DNA of 64,000 nt from contig NZ_CP150269.1 in assembly GCF_037976825.1 (NCBI RefSeq), positions 4,849,501-4,913,500 of the forward strand, read 5' to 3'. The translations under genes were made by a program, and so were the position numbers. Below are positions 29,006-37,866 of this stretch, in pieces (within the stretch, counting starts at the first letter, position 1; every line of letters starts with the position of its first letter). The notes under the pieces are model-generated. The model had not been told where the DNA came from, did not search any database, and was given only the letters and a program-made list of their open reading frames with translations. The DNA is from Paenibacillus sp. FSL K6-1330 (GTDB lineage: Bacteria > Bacillota > Bacilli > Paenibacillales > Paenibacillaceae).

Positions 29006-29704
29006 TTACGCAGTTGTTTCTTCGCCTTGGTGAGCTTCAACAACAGCATCGGCCATTTTACCAGTCAACAATTTAACAGCGCGAATCGCGTCATCGTTAC
29101 CTGGGATTACATAGTCGATTTCATCCGGATCACAGTTCGTATCAACGATACCAACGATTGGGATACCCAATTTGCGAGCTTCCGCTACGGCGATACGCTC
29201 TTTGCGAGGATCGATAACGAACAATGCGCTTGGAAGACCCTTCATGTTCTTGATACCACCCAAGAATTTCTCAAGACGATCTTTCTCTTTGCGGAGAAGG
29301 ATAACCTCTTTCTTAGGCAATACTTGGAACGTGCCGTCCTCTTCCCAAGCTTCGAGCTGCTTCAAGCGGTTAATACGCTTTTGGATCGTTTCGAAGTTAG
29401 TCAAAGTTCCGCCGAGCCAACGTTGGTTGATGTAGTACATACCGCAACGCTCTGCTTCTTCCTTCACGGAATCTTGAGCTTGTTTTTTCGTGCCGACGAA
29501 CAGGATTGTACCGTTCTCTCCAGCTACGTTTTTCACGAAGTTGAATGCTTCTTCAACTTTCTTGACCGTTTTTTGCAGGTCGATGATGTAGATACCGTTT
29601 CTTTCAGTGAAGATAAATTTATCCATTTTCGGGTTCCAGCGACGAGTCTGGTGACCGAAGTGTACGCCAGCTTCCAAAAGCTGTTTCATGGAAATTACTG
29701 CCAT
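29006..29704 (-). CDS. rpsB: 30S ribosomal protein S2
   Basis: Late-assembling 30S protein, about 232 residues. Typical segments are [22 protein letters not shown] near the N-terminus (first 20 shown as [20 protein letters not shown]), [24 protein letters not shown] and [20 protein letters not shown] (shortened). The start is the ATG at 29704 behind AGGAGGTGCGTGAAG. It follows the motility operon, as in Bacillus, but with its own promoter and after a terminator. Confidence 0.98.
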   Translation of the reverse strand: MAVISMKQLLEAGVHFGHQTRRWNPKMDKFIFTERNGIYIIDLQKTVKKVEEAFNFVKNVAGENGTILFVGTKKQAQDSVKEEAERCGMYYINQRWLGGTLTNFETIQKRINRLKQLEAWEEDGTFQVLPKKEVILLRKEKDRLEKFLGGIKNMKGLPSALFVIDPRKERIAVAEARKLGIPIVGIVDTNCDPDEIDYVIPGNDDAIRAVKLLTGKMADAVVEAHQGEETTA

Positions 29705-29829
29705 CTTCACGCACCTCCTAGGTTTGGTTTTTGTGTGTCCCTCCGCCAAGATCATTTTTCATTAAGACTCCCAATCCTGGAAGCACCCTCAACGAAATCA
29801 CTCTAGCGTGTGTTTTAACACCGTCAATT

Positions 29830-29858
29830 ACTATAACATAACCATGGGCAGGTTGCAA
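29830..29858 (-). promoter_or_regulatory. Sigma-A promoter of rpsB
   Basis: On the minus strand TTGCAA (-35, 29853-29858), 17-base spacer, TATAGT (-10, 29830-29835). The predicted start near 29822 gives an approximately 118-base leader before rpsB, long enough for r-protein leader control, though I recognise no known motif. Confidence 0.8.
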
Positions 29859-29918
29859 TGTCTTTTGTGTACTTGATCAGGTCCATTCCATCAACGGCTG
29901 CAACCAGATCCTGTAAAG

Positions 29919-29959
29919 AAAAAAACCACTCTCAACCGAAGAGCTAGTTGGAGGGTTTT
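29919..29959 (-). terminator. Terminator at the end of the fla/che operon
   Basis: On the minus strand AAAACC-CTC-CAAC pairs with GTTG-GAG-GGTTTT (two single-base bulges) and runs into a T-tract (29919-29925). The hairpin overlaps the last codons and stop of the preceding gene and marks the end of the motility operon. Confidence 0.8.
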
Positions 29960-30552
29960 GCTGTGATTTTGGTTATGATCGAATTGTAGCTCTCGCCTGC
30001 TGTGAACGAATATGTACCGCTTTGGATCATGGTATTGATCTTTTTCTCGGTTGCCTTATTAATGAATGCTTGTTTGTTATCAATGACGCCAGCACGCAAA
30101 AGACTGTTTGCCACATCACTGAGATTATTTCCAGCTGGAATATTCACTTTGATAGGCGCTTCCGCTTTGGCTGGCGTTTTCGGCTTCGCCGGATCCGTCA
30201 CTTTGAGAGTAGATTCCTGTTTCTTATCCACGCCCGCTTCAGGCTTCTCCGGCTGCTGCGGTGCTTCCGGCTTGTCCGTTCCCGTCTTCCGTGCAGGATC
30301 GGCCCCTTCTTCGGACTCACCAGCGCTCTCACCAAGCCTCTTCTCTTCCCACTGCTCCGCCGTCATCAGCTCGTCCGAACCTTCGACAACTTGCATGTCC
30401 AAAGCTTCCGCTGCAGCCATCAGCTGCTCCTTCGTTAACTCCTGCGTCTCCGATGCGGCTGTGCCTTGACCGATCCACATCAGCTGAAGCAGTACCGCGC
30501 CGATCACGAGACCGCTCCCCAGGCCCATCATAAATGTACGGTTCTTGATCAC
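29944..30552 (-). CDS. Membrane-anchored protein with MltG-like (YceG) LysM-type subdomain
   Basis: 202 residues: an N-terminal TM segment (about residues 8-28), a low-complexity Glu/Pro/Lys-rich spacer (about 75-135), and a C-terminal domain reading IPAGNNLSDVANSLLRAGVI ... IQSGTYSFTAGESYNSII. That pattern is the N-terminal LysM-like subdomain of MltG/YceG endolytic transglycosylases, but the protein ends before the catalytic region with its Glu. It could bind peptidoglycan. It overlaps the SwrB-like gene by 4 bases (ATGA) and is the last gene of the fla/che operon, so a role in flagellum-wall interaction is possible. Function unknown. Confidence 0.75.
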   Translation of the reverse strand: MIKNRTFMMGLGSGLVIGAVLLQLMWIGQGTAASETQELTKEQLMAAAEALDMQVVEGSDELMTAEQWEEKRLGESAGESEEGADPARKTGTDKPEAPQQPEKPEAGVDKKQESTLKVTDPAKPKTPAKAEAPIKVNIPAGNNLSDVANSLLRAGVIDNKQAFINKATEKKINTMIQSGTYSFTAGESYNSIITKITAKPSN

Positions 30553-31094
30553 ACGGATTCCTCCTGTTTGGCCAACTGGATAATAAGTTGAACTTCGCCT
30601 CGCTGAAGACCCGTGGTCTTGGCAATCATATCGATGGACTTTCCTTGTTCATATAGATCAAACAGCTCCGCGTATCTGGATTTGATGGAATGGACAAGTG
30701 GTGCAGGCTCAGCTTCGGAAGCCGCTGCAGCCTCTCCTGCAGACAAAGAAGCGGCCGCAGTCGTTTGCGCCAGCTTCTCTTCCGCTGTTCGAAGACGCGT
30801 TTGCGATTCGGTCATTTTCTGCTCCATGGCCAGCATGCGCTGCCGCAAATCACTGACCTGCTCTTGATGTGCTTGCTGCTTGGCATCAAGATCTTTCTTC
30901 ATCTGACCAACCAGTTCCAGCAGCTGTTCGTTCTCGTGCTGGATTTCCGCCATATATCCTTCAAGCGTGTTCTCCACTTCTTTTACAACCCGCTCGCTGG
31001 ACACGGCCTCTTCACGACGTTTCGGCAGCATAAAAGCATACAGCACGGCGGCAATGCCAAGCAGCACGATATATATCCATGGTTTCAAATCCAT
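30549..31094 (-). CDS. SwrB-like membrane protein with coiled coil and C-terminal HTH-like domain
   Basis: 181 residues: one N-terminal TM segment (WIYIVLLGIAAVLYAFML), a long coiled coil of about residues 30-115 rich in Glu/Gln/Lys, an Ala-rich linker, and a C-terminal helix-turn-helix-like segment (YELFDLYEQG-type AELFDLYEQGKSIDMIAK, LQRGEVQLIIQLAK). This architecture and its place between sigD and rpsB match B. subtilis SwrB (YlxL), a swarming factor that promotes flagellar export apparatus assembly. Sequence identity to SwrB is likely low, so the assignment is by architecture and position. Confidence 0.7.
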   Translation of the reverse strand: MDLKPWIYIVLLGIAAVLYAFMLPKRREEAVSSERVVKEVENTLEGYMAEIQHENEQLLELVGQMKKDLDAKQQAHQEQVSDLRQRMLAMEQKMTESQTRLRTAEEKLAQTTAAASLSAGEAAAASEAEPAPLVHSIKSRYAELFDLYEQGKSIDMIAKTTGLQRGEVQLIIQLAKQEESV

Positions 31095-31119
31095 TAACTC
31101 CTTTGTGCCTATAAATTAT

Positions 31120-31431
31120 CTAGAGCGAAACATCGAAATTTTTGCCTTTATAGGGATGCTCTGCCGGCTGCTCCAATGTCTCGCCCGTTTCCGCCGTTCC
31201 CCGACCTTGTTGCTGCCCAGAGGATTGACGGCTCCCGTCATCGCGCACGGCTGTTTCCGCCGTCTCACTCACTTCAGTACTTCGCTGGGCTTCCGCACGG
31301 CTGTTCTTGGATAACTCACCCGCAAGCAGCGTCTGATCATTCATCGGGCGCTGCTGGGATTCATTATGCATCTTACCCGCTTCATTGGTTCTGGGGACCG
31401 CAATTTGCATCTCAACCGATTTCAAACTCAA
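31120..31431 (-). CDS. Small hydrophilic protein of unknown function in the motility operon
   Basis: About 103 residues. The start is a TTG at 31431, five bases after a very strong GAGGTGA ribosome-binding site (31437-31443). The N-terminus (LKSVEMQIAVPRTNEAGKM) looks ordered. The middle is a Gln/Ser/Glu/Thr-rich disordered stretch, and the C-terminus ends in the ordered-looking HPYKGKNFDVSL. I do not recognise a named family. It lies between fapA and the swrB-like gene in the same direction, so it is probably co-transcribed with motility genes. It has no membrane segment or signal peptide. Confidence 0.7.
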   Translation of the reverse strand: MSLKSVEMQIAVPRTNEAGKMHNESQQRPMNDQTLLAGELSKNSRAEAQRSTEVSETAETAVRDDGSRQSSGQQQGRGTAETGETLEQPAEHPYKGKNFDVSL

Positions 31432-31489
31432 TGGAATCACCTCATGATATAGGATCATGTCCACAAGCATTTAAAACGTCTGTTCTGTC

Positions 31490-32899
31490 CTACAAGAGCG
31501 GTACCATAGTGATATCCCCTTCATGATAGTAAAAAGAAACCCGCTGCGTGGGATCCTTAACAAAGCGGGTATACCGCCCTATGACAATTTTGGCACCGCC
31601 GTAGATCGTCTTTACCACATTCACTCTTGCTTTGCCGGTATCCTCAAGCATCTTCTCGATTTCCAGCATTCGGTCCTTAATATCGGATTGTTCTGCCATG
31701 TTTGATTTTTTGGTGGCATTCAGTTTGATTCGCAGCGCCAGCTTGTCTGGCGACAAATGACCCGAGGAAGCTAACTGATTCAGAAGATAAAGCGCTTTAT
31801 CGGTTTTATCCATACTTTCCAATGACTGTTTCAATTGGGCTCTAAGATCCGACAGTTCATTCCGCAGCTCGGGGAGAACACCAACTTCAATTACGGTAGC
31901 TGTCGACATGCTGTTTCCGATCGTTCGGGCAACCACTTTTTCACCCGCCTGCAAAATGCCGCCTACCACAAGGCCCTTCATACCGTTGCATTCGATATTC
32001 CGGACCGCCCGGATATTGGAGTGCATGATGCTCTGCGAGACAAATACGCTAGCGCCGGCTATGACGTTTCCATCCTGGATGAACGAGCTTTTGACATCCT
32101 GACCCGCCTTGACATAACCCTTGTTATAACCGATGATTCCGCCGGATATATCGATCGAGCCTTCAGCCTCCAGCTCGGCTCCTTCCACAAAGCCAGTGAC
32201 TCGGATGTCCCCTGCTGCCTTGATTCTGAATCCAGTCAGCACATTGCCGCGAATGACCACCGTGCCGACAAAGTCGATATTGCCTATACTGTAATCAACA
32301 TCTCCGTTAATCTCATATACCGGAAACACATTGATTTTTCCCTTTTCGGTTTTGGTGAGGAGTCCGTCAATTGCAGCGTACATGGCGGTTTTCTCGGCGT
32401 TAACAACGACGTTCTTCCCAACCTTGAAATGAGCTTCCTTTCCCGGTTTGCTCGGAATCTCCTCTCCGGTCACCGCCGTTCCAGGGACTCCCTTCGTTGG
32501 CGGGATTCGGGTGGCAAGCAGCTGCCCCTTCTTTACATTATTTAAACGAATCACTTCTTTATAATCCACTTTGCCATCTTCGATCTCAAGCGGCTTCAGA
32601 TTCGTCTCATTCCCAAAATTAACGGTAAATTCGATTCTGCCGTTCTGTCCGTGCATAGGTTCCGTTCCCATTGCAATCGGCGTTCTACTATATTGATATT
32701 CCTCCGCATGATCTGCGATTCGCCGCAACGTATCATGTTGAAGTCCATATCGTATCTGGTGACTTCTCAGAAATTGTTCAAGAGCTTCTACAGAACAAGA
32801 GAAATCCTTCTCCCATTTGGTGAACTGTATATAGGCGACGACCTTGTCATCCGATAGCGTAACGCTAAAGTACTGATCCAATGCATAATCTACAGACAA
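31490..32899 (-). CDS. FapA-like DUF342 protein
   Basis: About 469 residues. The central part matches the DUF342/FapA family: an N-terminal domain, then a parallel beta-helix of repeated hydrophobic strands (VDYSIGNIDFVGTVVIRGNV, FRIKAAGDIRVTGFVEGAEL, SIDISGGIIGYNKGYVKAGQ), and a C-terminal coiled coil (ELRNELSDLRAQLKQSLESM). Family members are cytoplasmic and linked to flagellar assembly or cell-surface polymer functions in several phyla; the mechanism is unknown. The preferred start is a TTG at 32899, eight bases after AAGGGGG; another open start at 32926 lacks a ribosome-binding site. It follows sigD. Confidence 0.85.
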   Translation of the reverse strand: MSVDYALDQYFSVTLSDDKVVAYIQFTKWEKDFSCSVEALEQFLRSHQIRYGLQHDTLRRIADHAEEYQYSRTPIAMGTEPMHGQNGRIEFTVNFGNETNLKPLEIEDGKVDYKEVIRLNNVKKGQLLATRIPPTKGVPGTAVTGEEIPSKPGKEAHFKVGKNVVVNAEKTAMYAAIDGLLTKTEKGKINVFPVYEINGDVDYSIGNIDFVGTVVIRGNVLTGFRIKAAGDIRVTGFVEGAELEAEGSIDISGGIIGYNKGYVKAGQDVKSSFIQDGNVIAGASVFVSQSIMHSNIRAVRNIECNGMKGLVVGGILQAGEKVVARTIGNSMSTATVIEVGVLPELRNELSDLRAQLKQSLESMDKTDKALYLLNQLASSGHLSPDKLALRIKLNATKKSNMAEQSDIKDRMLEIEKMLEDTGKARVNVVKTIYGGAKIVIGRYTRFVKDPTQRVSFYYHEGDITMVPLL

Positions 32900-32929
32900 T
32901 CCAGGAACCCCCTTCATATATGGCAAGCG

Positions 32930-33718
32930 TCAATCGTTTTGCATCAGCAAATCCCGATCTTTATCGAGCGCGCCCCGAAGTCTCAAAATCGCTTTGGAAT
33001 GAAGCTGAGATATTCGTGAAGGTGATAGCGACATCACTTCAGCAATTTCGCTGAGTGATAAATCCTCATAATATAATAAGGAAACTACGGTCCGCTCTTT
33101 CGGGGTTAATTTACCGATACCCTTCATCAGGGCTTCTCGCAGGTAAAATTCATGGACCTTGTGATCCGGATTTTTCGCTTTCTCATCAACCAGGAGCGAC
33201 ATTCGGGTCTCAGACTCCTCCTCGCGGATCGGATCCTCCAGAGATGTCAATGTCATGACTGCTACTTCCTGCAGCATGTGCCGGAATTCCTTCTCGGTCA
33301 CGTCAAGGTAATCACTCATCTCGGAATCACTGACGCTGCGTAAATACTTCTGTTCCAACTGCTGATATGCAGTTTCAATCTTCTTCGCCTTCTCGCGGAC
33401 AGAGCGCGGCACCCAGTCCCCCTGGCGCAGCGAGTCCAGAATAGCCCCACGCACACGCCAAGAAGCATAGGTTTCGAATTGCAGGCCTCGTTTGTAATCA
33501 AACTTCTCGATGGCGTCAATCAGACCCATTACCCCATTGCTGGCCAAATCTCCCTTAGAAACGTTCTTCGGAAGACCGATTGCCAAACGGCTTGAAACAT
33601 AGTCAACGATGTGCAAATGATATTCGATTAGTTTCTTCTTCGCTTCATGGTCTCCATCTTCCTTCCATGCGCTCCATAAATCCGCATGGTTTAGCACAGA
33701 AGCTTTACGTTCGTCCAA
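32930..33718 (-). CDS. sigD: Flagellar sigma factor SigD (FliA/WhiG family)
   Basis: Sigma-28-type factor directing late flagellar, chemotaxis and autolysin genes. It has 262 residues. Region 2 runs through YHLHIVDYVSSRLAIGLPKN and FDYKRGLQFETYASWRVRGA; region 3 includes RQGDWVPRSVREKAKKIE; region 4 ends with LSLSEIAEVMSLSPSRISQL, the -35 recognition helix. A TTG at 33718 starts it, ten bases after GGAGG. It is near the end of the fla/che operon, the same late position as in B. subtilis, where promoter-distal placement limits its level. Confidence 0.96.
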   Translation of the reverse strand: MDERKASVLNHADLWSAWKEDGDHEAKKKLIEYHLHIVDYVSSRLAIGLPKNVSKGDLASNGVMGLIDAIEKFDYKRGLQFETYASWRVRGAILDSLRQGDWVPRSVREKAKKIETAYQQLEQKYLRSVSDSEMSDYLDVTEKEFRHMLQEVAVMTLTSLEDPIREEESETRMSLLVDEKAKNPDHKVHEFYLREALMKGIGKLTPKERTVVSLLYYEDLSLSEIAEVMSLSPSRISQLHSKAILRLRGALDKDRDLLMQND

Positions 33719-33733
33719 TTGCCTTCACCCTCC

Positions 33734-34135
33734 TTATTTTTCCGTAAGGTGACGAACGGCCTTGGCCAGTTCTTCGGGTTCTTTCGTTGAAACCAGCTTA
33801 GGAGGATTTAGCGGTACAAAGTCTCCATTCTCTTTGCTGCTGGATTCGGAATGGATTAAATCCATCAATTCCCGATCCTCATCAGGCGTGGATAAATCAA
33901 GAACAGTTCCTCGGTCTTGCTCCCGCTGCGTGTCGGCGTCCCCTTGAACAGTGGCTCGCGGACCCGTAATGGCAGCAAACATCCAATTCAACAGGAACGC
34001 CAGAAGAAACCAAATCGCACATGCAAGGAGAGCCCGATACATGCTAGTCATCCACAGATTGTTACGTATGGAGAAAATAAATGTGAACACAAACCCGGCA
34101 ATTCCAGTCATCAGATAAAAACGAAGTTTTCCCAT
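33734..34135 (-). CDS. Small membrane protein of unknown function
   Basis: 133 residues. Two hydrophobic segments at about residues 6-23 (YLMTGIAGFVFTFIFSI) and 31-55 (SMYRALLACAIWFLLAFLLN) are followed by a charged cytoplasmic-looking tail of about 75 residues with Asp/Glu-rich patches. I recognise no domain. It lies between cheD (3 bases away) and sigD (15 bases), so it is surely co-transcribed with chemotaxis genes. B. subtilis has no counterpart at this spot. Confidence 0.8.
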   Translation of the reverse strand: MGKLRFYLMTGIAGFVFTFIFSIRNNLWMTSMYRALLACAIWFLLAFLLNWMFAAITGPRATVQGDADTQREQDRGTVLDLSTPDEDRELMDLIHSESSSKENGDFVPLNPPKLVSTKEPEELAKAVRHLTEK

Positions 34136-34138
34136 TAG

Positions 34139-34636
34139 CTACAATTCCTTTATGCCCTTTTGTACGCTTCGTATTGTAAACTTACCCGTTGCACAGTCCA
34201 ACTCAACGGTTCTTCCGTAATTTCCTCCGGTATCCTCGGCAATTAGCGTTATCCCCATCTGCTCGAGCCCAGCCTTGCAGGACTCCACATTACGAGGACC
34301 AATGCGCATGGTGTCACCGGAGCCGGCAAAAGCAAACATTTGGGCTCCCCCCGCCATTTTGGCTACCATACGTGCCGGGGAAGCACCCAAATTCCTCATC
34401 TTGTTCAACAGGATCGGAAGAGCCGTATCGGCGTATTTTGCCAGGTTTAGCTGCCCTTCTCTGGCAATCGCTGAAGATGGAAGCATCACATGCGCCATTC
34501 CACCAATCTTCGTCACCGGATCATACAACGTCAGTCCGACGCACGAGCCGAGTCCCGTTGTACGTAAAATACCGTTTGGACCTGCGACGTTCAGATCCGC
34601 CATGGCTACTTTCACTATGCTTTGTTCTTCAATCAT
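34139..34636 (-). CDS. cheD: Chemoreceptor glutamine deamidase CheD
   Basis: Deamidates receptor glutamines and partners with CheC in adaptation. It has 165 residues. The active-site Cys is in TTGLGSCVGLTLYDP near residue 30 and the catalytic His in GGMAHVMLPSS. Other family segments are MVAKMAGGAQMF, IGPRNVESCKAGLE and EDTGGNYGRTVEL. It overlaps the end of cheC by 8 bases, the conserved CheC-CheD gene pair. Confidence 0.96.
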   Translation of the reverse strand: MIEEQSIVKVAMADLNVAGPNGILRTTGLGSCVGLTLYDPVTKIGGMAHVMLPSSAIAREGQLNLAKYADTALPILLNKMRNLGASPARMVAKMAGGAQMFAFAGSGDTMRIGPRNVESCKAGLEQMGITLIAEDTGGNYGRTVELDCATGKFTIRSVQKGIKEL

Positions 34637-35255
34637 GCTCTAAGGGCACTCCTAAAGCTTCGAAAATTTGAGCAAATGATTGTGGATCAGGTATGAGGAA
34701 GAACTGGCCTTCCACCTCGTTCTGCCCTTCTAGGAACGTCGTGTTGATTAAGAGGGCATCGTCTCCCATTTCTCCGAACTGCAGCAGTCCATAACTTAAG
34801 ATGGCACCTGCCATATCCATCGCGAGAGCTGGCACCGTAGGTGTCATGGACAGATTGGTCAAATCAGCGAGCGACGATAAGTACGAGCCTGACAATATAT
34901 TTCCGATCTCACATAATGCGGACTGCTCCATCTCGGAGAATTGCTCCTCATCCGACACTTCAAAGCCCGCCAGATTCTGCAGCAAATTCTTCCCGGCTTC
35001 CGGACTCATAATAAAGAAGAGATTTCCCGGCGCACTGCCTTCTACCCGTAAAAATACGGCAAGAACGAGTTGTTCGCTCCCTCCTACACTTTCGGCAATC
35101 TGTTCAAAAGGCAGGAGTTGAACTTTGGGAACAGCCATATCAATCGGTTTGTTAAGCAAGCGGGAGAGGGCGGTTGCCGCATTGCCCGCTCCGATGTTTC
35201 CAACTTCCTTCAAAACATCCATTTTGATTTCCTTGCCATGCTTAAACAGCTCCAC
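34629..35255 (-). CDS. cheC: CheY-P phosphatase CheC
   Basis: Dephosphorylates CheY-P and binds CheD. It has 208 residues. Both phosphatase-type motifs are visible: LKEVGNIGAGNAATALSRL near residue 15 and ALCEIGNILSGSYLSSL near residue 115, each with the Glu-x-x-Asn pair. It is coupled to cheD downstream and 3 bases after cheW. Confidence 0.95.
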   Translation of the reverse strand: MELFKHGKEIKMDVLKEVGNIGAGNAATALSRLLNKPIDMAVPKVQLLPFEQIAESVGGSEQLVLAVFLRVEGSAPGNLFFIMSPEAGKNLLQNLAGFEVSDEEQFSEMEQSALCEIGNILSGSYLSSLADLTNLSMTPTVPALAMDMAGAILSYGLLQFGEMGDDALLINTTFLEGQNEVEGQFFLIPDPQSFAQIFEALGVPLEHD

Positions 35256-35258
35256 TGT

Positions 35259-35720
35259 CTACTCCTCAAGGCCTTCCAGCTGAATAATCTCACTTTTGTT
35301 CAGCACTTCGGACAGATTCAGCATGACGAGAAGGCGCTCCTCTCCTACCTTCGCGACACCGCGAAGATATTTCGCTTTTATTCCGCCGACAACCTCAGGT
35401 GGATTGTCAATGCTGTCCGTATTCAAATCGATGACATCACTTGCGGAATCCACGATAAAACCTACCTGCATGTCATTGACCGCCACGATGATAACCCGCG
35501 TTTGATCGGTTGCTTCAACCTCTTCCAATCCAAAGCGGCCGCGCAGATTGATTACAGGAATGACGACGCCGCGTAGATTAATAACCCCTTTTACGAAAGC
35601 ATAGGTCTTGGGAACACGCGTAATGGGCATCATTCGCTCAATGGTCTGAACCTTGTCTACCTCGATGCCGTATTCTTCCTCGCCAAGTCTAAAGACAATA
35701 ACCTTGATTTCTTCTCCCAT
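35259..35720 (-). CDS. cheW: Chemotaxis adaptor CheW
   Basis: SH3-like adaptor linking CheA to chemoreceptors, about 153 residues. Segments typical of CheW: VFRLGEEEYGIEVDKVQTIE, RVPKTYAFVKGVINLRG and VIPVINLRGRFGL. The start is the ATG at 35720 eight bases after GGAGG. Confidence 0.96.
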   Translation of the reverse strand: MGEEIKVIVFRLGEEEYGIEVDKVQTIERMMPITRVPKTYAFVKGVINLRGVVIPVINLRGRFGLEEVEATDQTRVIIVAVNDMQVGFIVDSASDVIDLNTDSIDNPPEVVGGIKAKYLRGVAKVGEERLLVMLNLSEVLNKSEIIQLEGLEE

Positions 35721-35773
35721 GAATAAGTCCTCCTTCAAAATGTGTGGCCTGCCGCCTGAGTTATAGCAACCTG

Positions 35774-37843
35774 TTATTTGATAAATGCATTTGCGTCAAT
35801 AATGAGAGCGACTTGTCCATCCCCTAGAATGGTTGCTCCGGATACTCCCTGAATGGCAGGCAGATATTTACCCAAATTCTTAATGACGATTTCACTCTGT
35901 CCGATAAAATCATCGATGGTAAGTGCCGCCAGACGATCCCCTTTGCGGATTACAACGATCTCTGTTTCTTCTTCCAGCTCCTCATCAAAATCCGGAATTT
36001 CAAACAAGCGGCTGAGCGAGATGACCGGAATCAGCGATTCTCGGAACTGGATCATGCGACTGCCGTGAACATGTTTGATTTGGCCACGCTTGATGATGCC
36101 CGTTTCAACAATGGAGGAAAGCGGAATCGCATATTTTTCAGATCCCATCCGGATTAACATAGCTGCAATGATAGACAGCGTTAATGGAAGCTGAACGGAA
36201 AAGTTCGTGCCTTTCCCCGGTGTCGAGTAGATGGTGACGTTACCGCCCAGGGCAACTATTTTGGATTTAACAACGTCGAGCCCAACACCTCGGCCGGATA
36301 CATCCGAAATTTTCTCTGCGGTGCTGAATCCCGGTGCGAACAGCAGTTGATTGACCTCGTCATCGGTCATGGTCGCTGCTTCGGCCTCTGTCACAACGCC
36401 TTTTGCCAGCGCGTTCTTTAGAATTTTGTCACGGTAAATGCCGCGTCCGTCATCTTCAATCTCAATGAAAACATTGTTGCCGCTATGAAACGCACGCAGA
36501 TGCACGGTACCGGTCTCCGGTTTACCAGCAGCGATGCGGTCGGCAACAGGTTCGACACCATGGTCAGCCGAGTTGCGCAGCAAGTGGACCAGCGGGTCAC
36601 CAATCTCATCAATAACCGTACGATCCAGCTCCGTCTCTGCTCCGGTAATAATCAAATCAATCTTCTTGTCCAGTGTTTTAGCAAGGTCACGCACCATCCT
36701 TGGGAAACGATTAAACACCGTATCTACAGGAACCATGCGCAGCTTCAGGACGATATTCTGCAAATCGCTGCTCACGCGGCTCATATGCTCAACGGTGTCC
36801 GTCAGCTCCTGATTCTTGGACTCACTGGCCAATTGCTCTAGCCGTACCCGGTCAATCAGCAGCTCACTGAACAGATTCATTAATACATCCAGCCGCTCAA
36901 TATCAACCCGGATCGTTCTCGAAGGATTACCTCCCCCTGCATTTCGGGCAGGTGCCTTGGACTCTTTGGCAGGCGCTGAAGGACTCTTGGCTTCCGGTGA
37001 AGCCACAGCCGCTGGAGCTGCCTCTGAAACTTGCGGTTTGACAGCTTCTGCTGTTGCCGCACTCTCCTGAACCATTTGCTGCAAAGATTCATGATCGAGC
37101 GCCACAACCGTAGTAGTCTCGATCTCCGAAACGCCCAGAATCTGGCTTTCAATGTCTTGCGTTTCTCTTTGCGTTATGTAATATAACGAAAATACGCGAT
37201 CGAATTCACCTTGTTCAATCTCTTGAACGTCCGGATACGTTTTGACGATTTCCCCGGATCTTTCCAGCGTTTCGAATACCATGTAGGCACGAACCGCCTT
37301 GAGTTGGCAATCCTCTCGCAATGTCACTTGTATATATAAAACCTTATGTCCTTCCGAAATTGATTGATCAAGCACGGAAAATTGAAACTCATCCAATTCA
37401 ATTCCTTGGACGGCCACAGCGGAGTTATCTCCTTCGGCAGCTGCCCCTCCAGACGAAGCTCCTTCACCACGTACAATCGACTGCAAGGAAGCCACGATTG
37501 AGGAAACATCCGCTTTCCCGTCTCCGCCTTCGGTAATATCCTGCACCATCGATTCAAGAGCGTCCAAGCTTTTGAAGAGCGTGTCAAAGATAAAATCCTG
37601 CATCTTTAGCTTTTCGTTCCGGACAAGATCCAGCACGTTTTCCATCTGGTGGGTAAGTGAAGCCAGATCTTCGTATCCCATCGTTGCTGCCATACCCTTC
37701 AACGTATGAGCCGATCGGAAAATAATCTGTACGATCCCGATATCGTCCGGGTTGCTTTCTAATTGAAGCATGTTTTCATTTAATGATTGCAGATGATCAT
37801 TTGACTCATCAATAAACATTGTCAAATATTGATTCATGTCCAT
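35774..37843 (-). CDS. cheA: Chemotaxis histidine kinase CheA
   Basis: About 689 residues with the standard five domains. The N-terminal HPt domain carries the phosphorylated His in RSAHTLKGMAATMGY near residue 46; the CheY/B-binding P2 region follows after a Ser/Gly-rich spacer (near 160-260). An Ala/Pro/Lys-rich linker leads to the dimerisation helices, then the ATPase with the N-box HLLRNSADHGVE and G-boxes DDGRGIYRDKI and DVSGRGVGLDVV, and a CheW-like C-terminus. The start is the ATG at 37843, nine bases after GGAGG. It sits between cheB and cheW. Confidence 0.97.
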   Translation of the reverse strand: MDMNQYLTMFIDESNDHLQSLNENMLQLESNPDDIGIVQIIFRSAHTLKGMAATMGYEDLASLTHQMENVLDLVRNEKLKMQDFIFDTLFKSLDALESMVQDITEGGDGKADVSSIVASLQSIVRGEGASSGGAAAEGDNSAVAVQGIELDEFQFSVLDQSISEGHKVLYIQVTLREDCQLKAVRAYMVFETLERSGEIVKTYPDVQEIEQGEFDRVFSLYYITQRETQDIESQILGVSEIETTTVVALDHESLQQMVQESAATAEAVKPQVSEAAPAAVASPEAKSPSAPAKESKAPARNAGGGNPSRTIRVDIERLDVLMNLFSELLIDRVRLEQLASESKNQELTDTVEHMSRVSSDLQNIVLKLRMVPVDTVFNRFPRMVRDLAKTLDKKIDLIITGAETELDRTVIDEIGDPLVHLLRNSADHGVEPVADRIAAGKPETGTVHLRAFHSGNNVFIEIEDDGRGIYRDKILKNALAKGVVTEAEAATMTDDEVNQLLFAPGFSTAEKISDVSGRGVGLDVVKSKIVALGGNVTIYSTPGKGTNFSVQLPLTLSIIAAMLIRMGSEKYAIPLSSIVETGIIKRGQIKHVHGSRMIQFRESLIPVISLSRLFEIPDFDEELEEETEIVVIRKGDRLAALTIDDFIGQSEIVIKNLGKYLPAIQGVSGATILGDGQVALIIDANAFIK

Positions 37844-37866
37844 TGAGAGACACCTCCTCTTCAAGT

